From Chelativorans xinjiangensis (GTDB lineage: Bacteria; Pseudomonadota; Alphaproteobacteria; Rhizobiales; Rhizobiaceae): a stretch of DNA of 64,000 nucleotides. A program made the position numbers and the translations under genes. A model generated the notes under the pieces. It had not been told where the DNA came from and ran no database searches. It saw only the letters and a program-made list of their open reading frames with translations. The stretch spans positions 1 through 64,000 of the forward strand of contig NZ_WQNH01000012.1 of NCBI RefSeq assembly GCF_009812055.1. The letters run 5' to 3'. Below are positions 54,720-64,000 of the stretch, in pieces (position 1 is the stretch's first letter; the number at the start of each line of letters is the position of its first letter).

Positions 54720-57209
54720 TCAGACGTCCTCCTGCTCCGTCGGCACGAGGATCTCGCGCTTGCCGGCGTGGTTGGCCTGGCCGACGATGCCTTCCTGCTC
54801 CATACGCTCGATGATGGAGGCGGCGCGGTTGTAGCCGATGCCCAACCGCCGCTGGATATAGCTCGTCGAAGCCTTGCCGTCGCGCAAGACCACTGAGACC
54901 GCCTGGTCGTACGGGTCTTCCGAATCGCCCAGATTGCCGGCGTCGCCACCGCTGCCGCCGGGGGAATCGTCGCCGTCGTCTTCCGTCACCGCATCAAGAT
55001 AGGCCGGCGCTCCCTGGGTTTTCAGATGTGCGACGATCTGCTCCACTTCCGTGTCCGACACGAAGGGGCCGTGCACGCGCTGGATGCGCCCGCCACCGGC
55101 CATGTAGAGCATGTCGCCCATGCCCAGGAGCTGCTCGGCGCCCTGCTCCCCCAGGATGGTGCGGCTGTCGATCTTGGAGGTGACCTGGAAGGAGATGCGG
55201 GTCGGGAAATTGGCCTTGATGGTGCCGGTGATCACGTCGACCGACGGGCGCTGGGTGGCCATGATGACGTGGATGCCGGCGGCGCGCGCCATCTGTGCCA
55301 GGCGTTGCACCGCGCCCTCGATATCCTTGCCGGCGACCATCATGAGGTCCGCCATCTCGTCGATGATGACGACGATGAAGGGCATCGGGTCCAGATCCAG
55401 GTTCTCGGTTTCGTAGATCGCCTCGCCAGTCTCGCGGTCGAAACCGGTCTGCACCGTGCGGGTGATCGTCTGGCCCTTCTTCTGGGCCTGGGCGACGCGC
55501 TGGTTGAAGCCCTCGATGTTGCGCACGCCCACCTTTGACATCTTGCGGTAGCGGTCCTCCATCTCCCGCACGGTCCATTTCAGCGCCACCACCGCCTTCT
55601 TCGGGTCGGTGACGACGGGCGTGAGAAGATGCGGGATGCCGTCATAGACGGAAAGCTCGAGCATCTTCGGGTCGATCATGATCAGGCGGCACTCCTCCGG
55701 CGTCATGCGGTAGAGCAGCGACAGGATCATCGTATTGATGGCGACCGACTTACCCGAGCCGGTGGTACCGGCGACGAGCAGATGCGGCATCTTGGCGAGG
55801 TCGGCGATCACGGCGCTGCCGTTGATGGTCTTGCCCAGGCCCAGCGCCAGTTTCGTCTTGGTGGTCTCGAACTCGCGGCTGGCCAGAAGCTCGCGCAGGA
55901 AGACCATCTCGCGGGTCGCGTTGGGCAATTCGATGCCGATGGCGTTACGCCCAGGCACCACGGCCACGCGCGCGGCGATAGCGCTCATCGAGCGGGCGAT
56001 GTCGTCGGCAAGGCCGATGACACGCGAGGACTTGATGCCCGGTGCAGGTTCCAGTTCGTAGAGCGTGACGACGGGGCCGGGGCGGACATGGATGATCTCG
56101 CCCTTGACGCCGAAGTCCTCCAGGACCCCTTCCAGAAGCCGCGCATTCTGCTCCAGTGCTTCCTTGGAGAGGGTCGCGTCCTTGGCCGCAGCCTTCGGCT
56201 CGGCCAGAAGATGCAGTGCGGGAAGCGTGAACTCGCCCGAATCGAGGAACGAGGGCTGTGCCTCGCGGCGCACGCGTGCGCCGGGTGCCGGGCGGGGCGC
56301 GGGGTTGCCCACGCGTGCCGCGGGCTGCTGCGCTGCCAGGCCTGTCGGCTCCGGTGCGATGGAAAGACCGTCGAAAGGTGCGGTGTCGAAGCCGTCGGCG
56401 TCGAAATCGGGCTCGATGCGCTCATCGCCCACCGCTGCCGGCTTGGGCATCGGCGCGTCGAACTCCGGCGCCAGGGGGCCGACATGCACGGCGAAGCGGC
56501 GACGCCAGAAGGCACGCACCGACAGCCACCAGTGTACAAGCACGCCGAGCGCGACGAAGCCCCCGTCCTCCTCGTCTTCGTCGATGTCGTCGAAGGTGTC
56601 GGCCTCCGACTCGGCCGCGGGTGCGGGGGCCGCGGAGCGGCCGAAGACGCCGGCGCCATAAAGGGTTAGCCATACGGCAGGTACGGCGAGCAGCCCCGCC
56701 ACCGCGATGCCGAACCAGCCCTGTGGGTAAGCGCCGCTGAGCATGGCGGGAGCGGCCAGAACCACATCGCCGAAAACGCCGCCGAGCCCGGTGGGCAGCG
56801 GCCATGTCTCCGGTGGGGTCATGCAGCCGGCAACGCCGGCGGCCAACATGCTGCCGCCAAACCAGGCGGCCGAGCGGCGCCAGGGCCTGTCGATGCCGCG
56901 CGCGGTAAAGAGGAAGATGCTCCAGAAGACCGCCGGCACGAGGCCCGCCACCGATGCGAGGCCGAAAAACTGCATGGCGATGTCGGAGTAGACCGCGCCG
57001 GGATAGCCCATGGCGTTGGTCACCGGGTTGTCAGTGGCATAACTGAAGCTCGGGTCGGCGACGTTCCACGTGGCAAGGCTCGCCAGGCAGAAGGCAACGA
57101 GCGCCAGCGTCAACAGCCCAAGCCCGCGCGCTGCTTGTCTCCTCAAGAAGCCGTGCACCCCGAAACCGCCGTCATGCATGGCAAACGCCGCGGAAGAACC
57201 GGAACTCAT
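54720..57209 (-). CDS. ftsK: DNA translocase FtsK
   Basis: 829 residues from ATG at 57209, chosen for GGGGA about seven bases upstream; in-frame ATGs at 57215 and 57233 exist. Four membrane spans in 1-190, an acidic linker, then the alpha-beta motor: [17 protein letters not shown] (Walker A), [14 protein letters not shown] (Walker B), [13 protein letters not shown]. The gamma winged helix is at the end ([32 protein letters not shown]), which reads KOPS. It pumps chromosome termini and activates XerCD dimer resolution at the septum. The linker is shorter than in E. coli FtsK. Confidence 0.95.
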   Translation of the reverse strand: MSSGSSAAFAMHDGGFGVHGFLRRQAARGLGLLTLALVAFCLASLATWNVADPSFSYATDNPVTNAMGYPGAVYSDIAMQFFGLASVAGLVPAVFWSIFLFTARGIDRPWRRSAAWFGGSMLAAGVAGCMTPPETWPLPTGLGGVFGDVVLAAPAMLSGAYPQGWFGIAVAGLLAVPAVWLTLYGAGVFGRSAAPAPAAESEADTFDDIDEDEEDGGFVALGVLVHWWLSVRAFWRRRFAVHVGPLAPEFDAPMPKPAAVGDERIEPDFDADGFDTAPFDGLSIAPEPTGLAAQQPAARVGNPAPRPAPGARVRREAQPSFLDSGEFTLPALHLLAEPKAAAKDATLSKEALEQNARLLEGVLEDFGVKGEIIHVRPGPVVTLYELEPAPGIKSSRVIGLADDIARSMSAIAARVAVVPGRNAIGIELPNATREMVFLRELLASREFETTKTKLALGLGKTINGSAVIADLAKMPHLLVAGTTGSGKSVAINTMILSLLYRMTPEECRLIMIDPKMLELSVYDGIPHLLTPVVTDPKKAVVALKWTVREMEDRYRKMSKVGVRNIEGFNQRVAQAQKKGQTITRTVQTGFDRETGEAIYETENLDLDPMPFIVVIIDEMADLMMVAGKDIEGAVQRLAQMARAAGIHVIMATQRPSVDVITGTIKANFPTRISFQVTSKIDSRTILGEQGAEQLLGMGDMLYMAGGGRIQRVHGPFVSDTEVEQIVAHLKTQGAPAYLDAVTEDDGDDSPGGSGGDAGNLGDSEDPYDQAVSVVLRDGKASTSYIQRRLGIGYNRAASIIERMEQEGIVGQANHAGKREILVPTEQEDV

Positions 57210-57513
57210 TCGCATTTCCCCGTCCACAGTCATAGATGACGCGCTCGCGCACGCTCCGACACCGGGCCTAACCTAGACGGGGGAAGGTTAAGGCGGCATT
57301 AACCATGGGAGTAGTGGGGAATAGGGGAGCAAGGCAGCGGGGTTTGCAGTGGCACACCGACTGCCTTACGGCCTTGTTCCCCCTATTCCCTGTTTCATAA
57401 AAAAGAGGCCCGGAGCGTTCCGGGCCAGAGGTAGCAGCGTCAAAGTCAGTGATTGCTGCGACGGGAGACTTTCCATCCGGCCGGCGCGCGGCCGGATGAA
57501 TTTTGCTATGGGT

Positions 57514-58875
57514 CTAGCGGACCCGGGAAGCGATGAACTCCGGATAGGCTTCGACGCCGACCTCGCCCACGTCGAGCCCCGTTTGCTCTTCCTCGGGGCT
57601 GACTCGCAGGCCCACCGTGGCCTTCAGGATGAACCAGACCACCAGAGAGGCGACGAAGGTGAACACGCCATAGGCCAGGATGCCGATGAACTGCACGCCG
57701 AAGCTCGTATCGCCGTTGGTGATCGGCACCGCCAGCGTGCCCCAGATGCCGGCAATCAGGTGGACGGGAATGGCGCCGACCACGTCGTCGATCTTGAACT
57801 TGTCGAGGAGCGGCACGGTGAAGACCACGATGACGCCGCCGATGGCGCCGATGACGATGGCCATGAACGGGCTCGGCGTCAGCGGCTCGGCGGTGATCGA
57901 AACGAGGCCCGCCAGCGCGCCGTTGAGCACGAAGGTGATGTCGACTTTCTTGTAGACGAGTTGGGTGAGGATCAGCGCGGCCACCACACCGCCGGCGGCG
58001 GCGAGATTGGTGTTGGCGAAGATGCGGCTGACATCCGACGCGTCGGCATTGGAGCCGAGCGCCAGCTGGGAGGCGCCGTTGAAGCCGAACCAGCCGAGCC
58101 ACAGGATGAAGGTGCCGAGCGTGGCAAGCGCCATGTTCGATCCAGGAATCGGCTGCACCTGACCCTGCGGGCCGTATTTGTCCGCGCGCGCACCGAGCAG
58201 GATCGCACCGGCGAGGGCCGCCCAGCCGCCCACCGAGTGCACCAGCGTCGAGCCGGCGAAATCGGAGAAGCCCATCTCGGACAGCCAACCGCCGCCCCAC
58301 TGCCAGGAGCCGGCGATGGGATAGATGAAGCCGGTCAGCACGACGACGAAGATGAGGAACGGCCACAGCTTGATGCGCTCGGCGAGCGTTCCCGAGACGA
58401 TCGAGGCGGCCGTGGCGACGAAGACCATTTGGAAGAACCAGTCGGACGCGACCGCGTAGTCGCCTTCGTTGGCCACCCCGGCATCCGGCCAGCTATAGGG
58501 CCAGAACGTGCCGAAATAGCCGTTCACGTCGACATACATCACCGAGTAGCCCACGACCCAGTACATCAGGCCGGCGATGGAGTAGAGGGCGATGTTCTTC
58601 AGAAGCTGCATGGAGACGTTCTTCGAGCGCACCATGCCTGCTTCCAGCATGGCGAAGCCCGCCGCCATCCACATGACAAGGAAGCCGCCCATGAGGAAAA
58701 GAAGCGTGTTGAAGACGAAAGCCGTCTCTCCGGCCACACCGGCCGCCGCCTCCGCGGCTTCAGCCGCTCCTTCGGCAGCCTCCTGGGCAAATGCCGGCAA
58801 GGTTGTGAAGGCAGTGAGCGCGAGTACGCCAAGCCCAACCCCGCGTCCCGCGAATGTTATTTTCGGAAATCTCAT
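57514..58875 (-). CDS. amtB: Ammonium transporter AmtB
   Basis: 453 residues from ATG at 58875 (CAGGGAGAGTAAA upstream). Cleavable signal peptide to TLPAFA, an Ala/Glu-rich linker, then 11 spans. Channel signatures: twin His in STLVHSVGG and VHLIAGIWG, the Phe gate region in LGWFGFNGAS, and FFQMVFVATAASIVSG. The C-terminus binds GlnK. Its gene follows glnK by 29 bases, the classic nitrogen-regulated pair. Confidence 0.96.
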   Translation of the reverse strand: MRFPKITFAGRGVGLGVLALTAFTTLPAFAQEAAEGAAEAAEAAAGVAGETAFVFNTLLFLMGGFLVMWMAAGFAMLEAGMVRSKNVSMQLLKNIALYSIAGLMYWVVGYSVMYVDVNGYFGTFWPYSWPDAGVANEGDYAVASDWFFQMVFVATAASIVSGTLAERIKLWPFLIFVVVLTGFIYPIAGSWQWGGGWLSEMGFSDFAGSTLVHSVGGWAALAGAILLGARADKYGPQGQVQPIPGSNMALATLGTFILWLGWFGFNGASQLALGSNADASDVSRIFANTNLAAAGGVVAALILTQLVYKKVDITFVLNGALAGLVSITAEPLTPSPFMAIVIGAIGGVIVVFTVPLLDKFKIDDVVGAIPVHLIAGIWGTLAVPITNGDTSFGVQFIGILAYGVFTFVASLVVWFILKATVGLRVSPEEEQTGLDVGEVGVEAYPEFIASRVR

Positions 58876-58904
58876 TTTACTCTCCCTGAAAAGGCCGGAG
58901 TCGC

Positions 58905-59243
58905 TCACAGCGCGTCGGCGTCGGTCTCGCCGGTGCGGATGCGCACGGCTTTCTCGATGTTGTGGACGAAGATCTTGCCGTCGCCGATCTGGCCGGTCTT
59001 GGCGGCGGTCGTGATGGCATCGACGGCCTTGTCGGCCGTATCGTCGTCCACCGCCACTTCCACCTTGACCTTCGGCAGGAAGCTCACCGCATATTCGGCG
59101 CCGCGATAGATTTCCGTGTGCCCCTTTTGCCGCCCGTAGCCCTTAACCTCGGTGACGGTCAGCCCCTGAATGCCAAGCTCGGTCAGCGCTTCACGCACCG
59201 CCTCCAGCTTGAACGGCTTTATGATTGCCATGACGAGTTTCAT
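58905..59243 (-). CDS. glnK: Nitrogen regulatory protein PII (GlnK)
   Basis: 112 residues. Uridylylation site Tyr51 in the T-loop (RGAEYAVSFLPKVKVEV), B-loop KTGQIGDGKIFV, and C-loop RTGETDADAL. It binds ATP/ADP and 2-oxoglutarate and closes AmtB. Upstream lies a near-consensus sigma-54 promoter. ATG at 59243. Confidence 0.96.
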   Translation of the reverse strand: MKLVMAIIKPFKLEAVREALTELGIQGLTVTEVKGYGRQKGHTEIYRGAEYAVSFLPKVKVEVAVDDDTADKAVDAITTAAKTGQIGDGKIFVHNIEKAVRIRTGETDADAL

Positions 59244-59330
59244 CAGGTTTCACCCCTGCCTCTGCGGATAGACCGCGTTGCATGTGCCGCCGACGCACCG
59301 AAAGGCGCAGCCGGCAGTGGCAAAGGCGAA

Positions 59331-59345
59331 TCAAGTGCCGTGCCA
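59331..59345 (-). promoter_or_regulatory. Sigma-54 promoter for glnK-amtB
   Basis: Read on the minus strand: TGGCACG, four bases GCAC, then TTGA (consensus TGGCACG-N4-TTGCA). The -24 element is perfect and only the C of the -12 element is changed to A. Distance to the glnK ATG is about 88 bases. NtrC control is expected; no full NtrC site is clearly visible upstream. Confidence 0.75.
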
Positions 59346-59464
59346 ATTGCATGACATCGCACTCAAGCTTCTTTAATCGTTGAGGAAAATCGGTCGAGAA
59401 AGAAGCGGCAGATGGTCTGCTTTCAAAGGGGAAGGGTAAAAACTAGGCAAAATTTCAGAATTGC

Positions 59465-60331
59465 CTATTTTTTGCGCAGACGGACCAGTCCCTCTTGGGC
59501 AACGGAAGCGACAAGCATGCCGTCGCGCGAGTAGATGCTGCCGCGCGAAAACCCCCTGGCGCCACCTGAAGAGGGGCTGTCCTGGGTGTAGAGCAGCCAA
59601 TCGTCGAGCGGATGCGGCCGGTGGAACCACATAGCGTGATCGAGGCTGGCCATCTGCAGCTCGGGGTCGAAGACAGAACGTCCGTGAGCGAAGGTGGAGG
59701 TGTCGAGCAACGTCATATCGGAGAGATAGGCGAGCACCGCCGCCTGGATGGCGCGGTCCTCGGGCACGGGGCCCGTCGCCCGCAGCCACACATCCTGGAA
59801 AGGCGGCAGCTTATCGTGCGTCGTGTAGTGCTCGATATGGACGGGGCGGATCTCCACCGGGCGCTCGCGCTCCCAATAGCGGCGGATATTCTCCGGCACC
59901 CGATCACCGAAGGTCGAGAGAAACGCCCGTTGCGGGCGCAGCGTCTCGGGTGCGGGAACCTCCCCCGGCATCGGCAGCTGATGCTCCAGCCCCACCTCGT
60001 CAACCTGGAAGGAAGCGGCGAGGGAAAAGATGGCATGGCCGTGCTGGATGGCGACGACGCGCCTTGTGGCGAAGCTGCCTCCATCGCGGATCCGGTCCAC
60101 TTCGTATATGATGGGCACTGCCGGGTCCCCCGGACGCATGAAATAGCAATGCAGGGAGTGCACGTGGCGGTTCTCGGTCACGGTGCGTTGCGCGGCGACC
60201 AGTGCTTGGCCGATCACCTGCCCGCCGAATACGCGCTGCCAACCCACCTGCGGGCTGCGACCGCGAAACAGGTTGTGTTCGAGCGCCTCGAGATTAAGTA
60301 TGTCGAGGAGCGCCTGCATGGCTGACGACAT
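59465..60331 (-). CDS. tesB: Acyl-CoA thioesterase II (TesB)
   Basis: 288 residues from ATG at 60331. Double hot-dog fold: RVFGGQVIGQALVAAQRTV, HSLHCYFMRPGDPAVPIIYEVDRIRDGGSFATRRVVAIQ, and the C-terminal SLDHAMWFHRPHPLDDWLLYTQDSPSSGGARGFSRGSIYSRDGMLVASVAQEGLVR. The Asp/Gln/Thr triad residues include D in SLDHAMWFH. It hydrolyses medium- and long-chain acyl-CoA. Divergent from the UbiH gene. Confidence 0.95.
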   Translation of the reverse strand: MSSAMQALLDILNLEALEHNLFRGRSPQVGWQRVFGGQVIGQALVAAQRTVTENRHVHSLHCYFMRPGDPAVPIIYEVDRIRDGGSFATRRVVAIQHGHAIFSLAASFQVDEVGLEHQLPMPGEVPAPETLRPQRAFLSTFGDRVPENIRRYWERERPVEIRPVHIEHYTTHDKLPPFQDVWLRATGPVPEDRAIQAAVLAYLSDMTLLDTSTFAHGRSVFDPELQMASLDHAMWFHRPHPLDDWLLYTQDSPSSGGARGFSRGSIYSRDGMLVASVAQEGLVRLRKK

Positions 60332-60425
60332 GTGGACTGGACCCCTCTGGTAGCGTTGCGGTAGCGGTGACAAACCGAAGGGCGAGGCGCAAGTCAAGGC
60401 AGCAATGTACCACGGAGGAAAACCC

Positions 60426-61673
60426 ATGGCCGGCAAAAACAAGGGCGAGCGCTTCTCCGACCGCCTCGATGTGGTGATTGCAGGTGCCGGCTATGTGGGA
60501 CTGGCTATCGCCGTTTCGCTCGTCCAGGCACGGCCGGGCTTGAAGGTACTGGTCGTCGATGCCGCGCCAGAGGGCGTTTGGCAGCGCGACGGCCGTGCCT
60601 CGGCCATAGCGGCGGCGGCGGCGCGCATGCTGCGCCAGCTCGGCTGCTGGGATGAGATCGCGCCGGAAGCCCAGCCGATCCTCGATATGGTCATCACCGA
60701 TTCGCGCACTTCCGATCCGGTGCGCCCGGTCTTCCTGACCTTCGGCGGCGAGGCCGCGCCCGGTGAACCCTTCGCTCATATGGTCATGAACCGCGATCTT
60801 ACCGGTGCGCTGCGCCGACGCGCCGGTGAGTTGGGGGTCGACATCCTGCAGGGTGTGGCGGTCGAGGGCTTTGAGATGGAGCCGTCCGAAATCGTCATCC
60901 GCCTCGGGGACGGCGCCGGCCTGCGCACGCGCCTGCTGGTCGCCGCCGACGGAGTGAAGTCGCGCCTGCGCAACATGGCCGGCATCCGCACGCTGAACTG
61001 GGAATACGGCCAGTCGGGCATCGTCTGCACCGTTGCGCACGAGCGTCCGCACGAGGGCCGGGCGGAAGAGCATTTCCTGCCCGCCGGCCCCTTTGCCACG
61101 CTGCCGCTCAAGGGCAACCGCTCCTCCATCGTGTGGACCGAGCGCACGGAGGATGCCGAGCGGCTGGTGGCCGAGGACGATCTCGTCTTCGAGCATGAAC
61201 TCGAGCAGCGCTTCGGCCTCAAGCTCGGTGAGATCCGGGTCGAGGGGCAGCGCCGCGCATGGCCTTTGGGCCTGACGCTGGCGCGCGACTTCGTGCGCCC
61301 ACGCTTTGCGCTCGCCGGCGATGCCGCCCACGGCATCCACCCCATTGCCGGCCAGGGCCTCAATCTCGGCTTCAGAGACGCCGCCGCGCTTGCGCAGGTG
61401 GTGGTGGAAGCGGACAGGCTGGGTGAGGATATCGGGGCGCTCGACGTGCTGCAGCGATACGAGCGCTGGCGCCGCTTCGATACGGTGCAGATGGGGGTGA
61501 CGACGGACGTGCTGAACCGCCTTTTCTCCAACGATATCGCGCCGCTCAGGGCGGTGCGCGACATCGGTCTGGGTCTGGTGGACCGCATGCCCGGCATGAA
61601 GAGCTTTTTCGTCCGCCAGGCCTCCGGCCTGTCCGGTTCCGCGCCGCGCCTGCTCCAGGGCGAGGCAATCTGA
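60426..61673 (+). CDS. UbiH/COQ6-type FAD ubiquinone biosynthesis hydroxylase
   Basis: 415 residues from ATG at 60426 behind CGGAGGAAAAC. FAD motifs: VVIAGAGYVGLAIAVSLV at the N-terminus, LVAADGVKSRLRNMAGI (DG motif), FALAGDAAHGIHPIAGQGLNLGFRDAAAL (GD motif). It fits the UbiH/UbiF/VisC/COQ6 family of aromatic-ring hydroxylases in ubiquinone synthesis. Which position (C5, C6 or C1) it hydroxylates cannot be told; in Alphaproteobacteria single enzymes (UbiL/UbiM/UbiH) may do several. Confidence 0.9.
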   Translation: MAGKNKGERFSDRLDVVIAGAGYVGLAIAVSLVQARPGLKVLVVDAAPEGVWQRDGRASAIAAAAARMLRQLGCWDEIAPEAQPILDMVITDSRTSDPVRPVFLTFGGEAAPGEPFAHMVMNRDLTGALRRRAGELGVDILQGVAVEGFEMEPSEIVIRLGDGAGLRTRLLVAADGVKSRLRNMAGIRTLNWEYGQSGIVCTVAHERPHEGRAEEHFLPAGPFATLPLKGNRSSIVWTERTEDAERLVAEDDLVFEHELEQRFGLKLGEIRVEGQRRAWPLGLTLARDFVRPRFALAGDAAHGIHPIAGQGLNLGFRDAAALAQVVVEADRLGEDIGALDVLQRYERWRRFDTVQMGVTTDVLNRLFSNDIAPLRAVRDIGLGLVDRMPGMKSFFVRQASGLSGSAPRLLQGEAI

Positions 61674-61696
61674 GCGCAAACACAAGGAGACGAAGG

Positions 61697-62134
61697 ATGA
61701 AGCGTCACGCGAATGCCATCTGGAAGGGATCGCTTACCGGAGGCTCCGGCAGGCTCGACACCCAGAGCCAAGCCATCGGCGACCTGCCGATCAGCTTCAA
61801 GGCCCGCTTTGAGGACGAGACCGGAAACGCCGGCACCAACCCGGAGGAGCTGATCGCTGCGGCACACGCGAGCTGCATCGCCATGCAGCTCGCTCATCTT
61901 CTGGCCGAGAACGGCACGCCTCCCGAGACGCTTTATTCCAAGGCCGAGGTCGACCTGCAGCCGGCCGAAGGCGGCGGCTTCGAGATCCGCTCGAGCGCCA
62001 TCACGATGATCGGCAAAGTGCCGGGGATGGAGGAAGACAAGTTCAAGGAGATCGCCGCCAAGGCGAAGGAAATCTGCCCGGTATCCAAAGCGCTTGGGGC
62101 CATCGAGATCACCCTTGAGGCGAAGTTTGCCTAA
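61697..62134 (+). CDS. OsmC-family thiol peroxidase
   Basis: 145 residues. OsmC fold with peroxidatic Cys in AAHASCIAMQLAHLL and resolving Cys in ICPVSKAL; TNPEELIAAAHASC is the classic signature. It reduces organic hydroperoxides. ATG at 61697 follows AAGGAGACGAAGG, 23 bases after the UbiH-like gene stop, so co-transcription is likely. Confidence 0.95.
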   Translation: MKRHANAIWKGSLTGGSGRLDTQSQAIGDLPISFKARFEDETGNAGTNPEELIAAAHASCIAMQLAHLLAENGTPPETLYSKAEVDLQPAEGGGFEIRSSAITMIGKVPGMEEDKFKEIAAKAKEICPVSKALGAIEITLEAKFA

Positions 62135-62273
62135 GCTCGGCACCTGGCGACAGTTTTGCGATGGTTTCTTGCCGCGAGCGCAATGGTCGGTCGCGGCAAG
62201 GCTTTATTTCGCAACCAAAAATCCGCCGACAGGCCTACATTTATATGCAGATGAGTCGTTCCGGAGGAATGCC

Positions 62274-63395
62274 ATGCTGCACGTTCGCGAACCGAGGACG
62301 CTAAAGAAGCCCGCCGGCAAGTCCACCCTGACCATCGCCGACGTCACAGCGGATGCCGCCCTCCTTCCCGCATACGACAGTCACGAGCGCATCTGGCTTG
62401 GCCGTGACGATGAAAGCGGGCTTACCGCCATCGTTGCCATCCACAATACCGTGCTGGGCCCGGCGCTCGGCGGCACACGTGTCTGGCCGCACGAAAGCTT
62501 CGAGGCCGGGCTCACGGACGCGCTGCGCTTGTCGCGCGGCATGACCTACAAATCCGCCATCGCCGGCACGCCCTTCGGCGGCGGCAAGGCGGTCATCATT
62601 GCCGATCCCAAGACGGAGAAAACACCGTCGCTGCTGTCATCCTATGCCGACATGCTGGCGGCGCTCGAGGGCCAGTTCTTCACGGCCGAAGATGTCGGCC
62701 TCACGCTGGCGGATGCAGATTTCCTGCGTACGCGCGCGCCGAACGTGGTCGGCACCAAGAGCGGCAGCGGCAATCCTTCGCCGGTGACGGCGTATGGCGT
62801 CTTTCTCGGCATCAAGGCGGCGCTCAGGCATCGCCGGGGCACCGAGAGCCTGAAGGGTGTGGGCATCGCCGTGCAGGGCCTCGGCTCCGTCGGCTGGTCG
62901 CTGTGCGAAAATCTGCATGAAGAGAGCGCCGCCCTGACCGTGACCGATATCGACACAGCGCGCATCGAAGAGGCGAAGAAAGCGTTCGGCGCGAAGGGGC
63001 TGGCGCCCGACACCATCCTCTCCGCCGAAGCGGATATCTTTGCGCCCTGTGCACTGGGCGGCGTGATCTCGCGCGAGACGATCCCTTCGCTGAGGGCCGA
63101 GATCGTCGCCGGCTCGGCCAACAACCAGCTTGCCCGGCACGAGGACGCCCGGCTCTTGATGGAAAGCGGCATCCTCTACGCCCCGGATTACGTCATCAAT
63201 GCGGGTGGTCTCATCAACGTAGCCGCCGAGCTGGCGCCCGGTGGCTACAATCGTGCCGCGGCGATGGCCAAGGTTGCGCAGATCCCGAAAACGCTGAGTG
63301 ATATCTTCACCCGCGCAGAAGTGCAGGGACGGCCGACCAACGATGTCGCCGCCGAGATTGCCATGGAGCGTATAAGAACCGCCGCCGCAGCATAG
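62274..63395 (+). CDS. Leucine/Glu-family amino-acid dehydrogenase
   Basis: 373 residues from ATG at 62274 (CCGGAGGAATGCC upstream). Dimerisation domain with GLTAIVAIHNTVLGPALGGTRVWPHES; catalytic Lys in TPFGGGKAVI; NAD-binding Rossmann GIAVQGLGSVGWSLCENLHE; later ANNQLA and YVINAGGLINVAAE. These are hallmarks of Leu/Val/Phe dehydrogenases (Glu/Leu/Phe/Val family). It deaminates branched-chain amino acids with NAD+. Exact substrate unknown. Confidence 0.93.
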   Translation: MLHVREPRTLKKPAGKSTLTIADVTADAALLPAYDSHERIWLGRDDESGLTAIVAIHNTVLGPALGGTRVWPHESFEAGLTDALRLSRGMTYKSAIAGTPFGGGKAVIIADPKTEKTPSLLSSYADMLAALEGQFFTAEDVGLTLADADFLRTRAPNVVGTKSGSGNPSPVTAYGVFLGIKAALRHRRGTESLKGVGIAVQGLGSVGWSLCENLHEESAALTVTDIDTARIEEAKKAFGAKGLAPDTILSAEADIFAPCALGGVISRETIPSLRAEIVAGSANNQLARHEDARLLMESGILYAPDYVINAGGLINVAAELAPGGYNRAAAMAKVAQIPKTLSDIFTRAEVQGRPTNDVAAEIAMERIRTAAAA

Positions 63396-63397
63396 CC

Positions 63398-63847
63398 CTA
63401 CTCCGCCTGGACAGCCTTTCCGGTGATGGTGTCGAGCGCCTTCGCCATAGCGTCCAGCGCCTCATCGGCGCCGGAGATGTCGTAGCGCTCCTGCAACGCT
63501 TCGGGCGAGAGATAGCCGACGCGCGTCTGCCCGTCGTCCTCCCATACGAGCACGCGGATGGGCAGATCGAACGCAGCTTCCGGCGCGGCCTGCATGATGG
63601 GCGTGCCGACTTGAGGGTTGCCGAAGATCAGGACAGTGGCCGGTGCGAGCTCCAGTCCGGCGCTCTCGGCATTGGCCTGGTGATCGATACGGGCGTCCAG
63701 CGTTGCAGGGCTGTTGCCGATGACGGTTTCAAGACGATCGGCGGTGGTGCTCACGTCGTGCGGGCTGTCCAGCACGACCCACCCCTCGGCAGCTTGGGCG
63801 ACAGCGACACCGGCCACGAGGGCCGTGGCGGCAAGTATGGTTCGCAT
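63398..63847 (-). CDS. DUF302 secreted protein
   Basis: 149 residues. Signal peptide RTILAATALVAGVAVAQA. DUF302 core: DVSTTADRLETVI, ARIDHQANAESAGLELAPATVLIFGNPQVGTPIMQAAPEAAFDLPIRVLVWEDDGQTRVGY. Members are periplasmic; one structure suggests a small-ligand role, but function is unknown. Stop is two bases from the end of the dehydrogenase gene (convergent). Confidence 0.9.
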   Translation of the reverse strand: MRTILAATALVAGVAVAQAAEGWVVLDSPHDVSTTADRLETVIGNSPATLDARIDHQANAESAGLELAPATVLIFGNPQVGTPIMQAAPEAAFDLPIRVLVWEDDGQTRVGYLSPEALQERYDISGADEALDAMAKALDTITGKAVQAE

Positions 63848-63896
63848 GCGAATCTCCCTCGGTCATCACACGCCCCCCTTTGGCCCATACCGTAAC

Positions 63897-64000
63897 CTAC
63901 TTTGCGATACCGCGTAGCGCGGTCTCTCCCCATACCTCTTGCAGGCGCCGGTCGCGCCCGCAGCCTTCGCGGTAGCCGTTGTAGGCGTTCGCCTTGGTGA
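63897..64000 (-). CDS. C-terminal end of an unidentified protein (cut by window edge)
   Basis: The minus strand ends TKANAYNGYREGCGRDR then RLQEVWGETALRGIAK before TAG at 63899-63897. The frame is open to the window edge. Composition is that of a real gene, but 34 residues are too few to name a family; the NxYxGYxEGCxRD pattern suggests a secreted or periplasmic protein. Confidence 0.6.
   Translation of the reverse strand, partial: TKANAYNGYREGCGRDRRLQEVWGETALRGIAK

Overview
The window looks like chromosomal DNA of a high-GC alphaproteobacterium of the order Hyphomicrobiales, probably Phyllobacteriaceae-like (Mesorhizobium, Aquamicrobium, Nitratireductor or Chelativorans type). This is inferred from gene order (rplU-rpmA-GNAT-obgE-proB-proA-nadD-rsfS-rlmH-envC-ctpA-rppH; tkt-gap-pgk-fba beside zapA/DUF4164; trmD-rimM), from Alphaproteobacteria-typical families (IalB, DUF2794, DUF1127, DUF4164, DUF1223) and from dispersed intergenic palindromes of rhizobial style. 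No 16S rRNA is present, so genus is a guess.

Positions 1-9,960 are accessory. They hold a broken Asp/Glu racemase-like gene inactivated by a 10-bp tandem duplication, a secreted Cys-rich orphan, and a six-gene operon (1,062-6,377). The operon encodes a Tat-exported, three-subunit molybdenum hydroxylase: a 2Fe-2S subunit, a molybdopterin subunit, and an FAD subunit carrying a four-Cys [4Fe-4S]-type insert. It also encodes a 48-residue membrane protein, an FdnI-like di-haem cytochrome b and an orphan helical protein. An IS110-type transposase, an AraC regulator divergent from a VOC protein, and a frameshifted NmrA-type reductase follow. The 3' end of a tRNA-Ser(CGA) gene faces this accessory block and marks its border with the core.

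Positions 9,965-22,264 are core. They carry ribosomal proteins L21 (with an extra helix-hairpin-helix domain) and L27, Obg GTPase, proline and NAD biosynthesis, ribosome silencing and modification (rsfS, rlmH, the latter apparently starting at ATT), and cell-wall and protein-processing genes (EnvC, CtpA, a YibQ-type deacetylase, RppH). A 1.17-kb gene-free stretch (22,265-23,434) follows, rich in palindromes and with a boxA-like motif.

Positions 23,435-30,403 lie mostly on the minus strand: leuC, MgtC/SapB, an amino-acid ABC permease and binding protein, rplS, a candidate 33-residue microprotein coupled to trmD, then trmD, rimM, zapA and DUF4164. Positions 30,669-41,359 lie mostly on the plus strand: transketolase, GAPDH, a CPA1 antiporter, PGK and class I aldolase (central sugar metabolism), then an SDR, a DUF1127 protein, a DJ-1/PfpI protein, a VOC protein and a WYL regulator.

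Positions 41,498-57,209 mix argG, IalB, a DUF1232 protein, PCD, an LMW phosphatase overlapping thpR tail-to-tail, a TesA-type esterase divergent from a YbbA-YbbP-like ABC system, a BAX-inhibitor-1 protein, GNAT, DUF2794, a candidate plus-strand small RNA with its own terminator, DUF1223, xth, lolA and ftsK. Positions 57,514-63,897 hold amtB-glnK behind a near-consensus sigma-54 promoter, tesB, a UbiH-type hydroxylase, OsmC, a Leu/Glu-dehydrogenase-family enzyme, DUF302, and the cut-off end of an unidentified gene.
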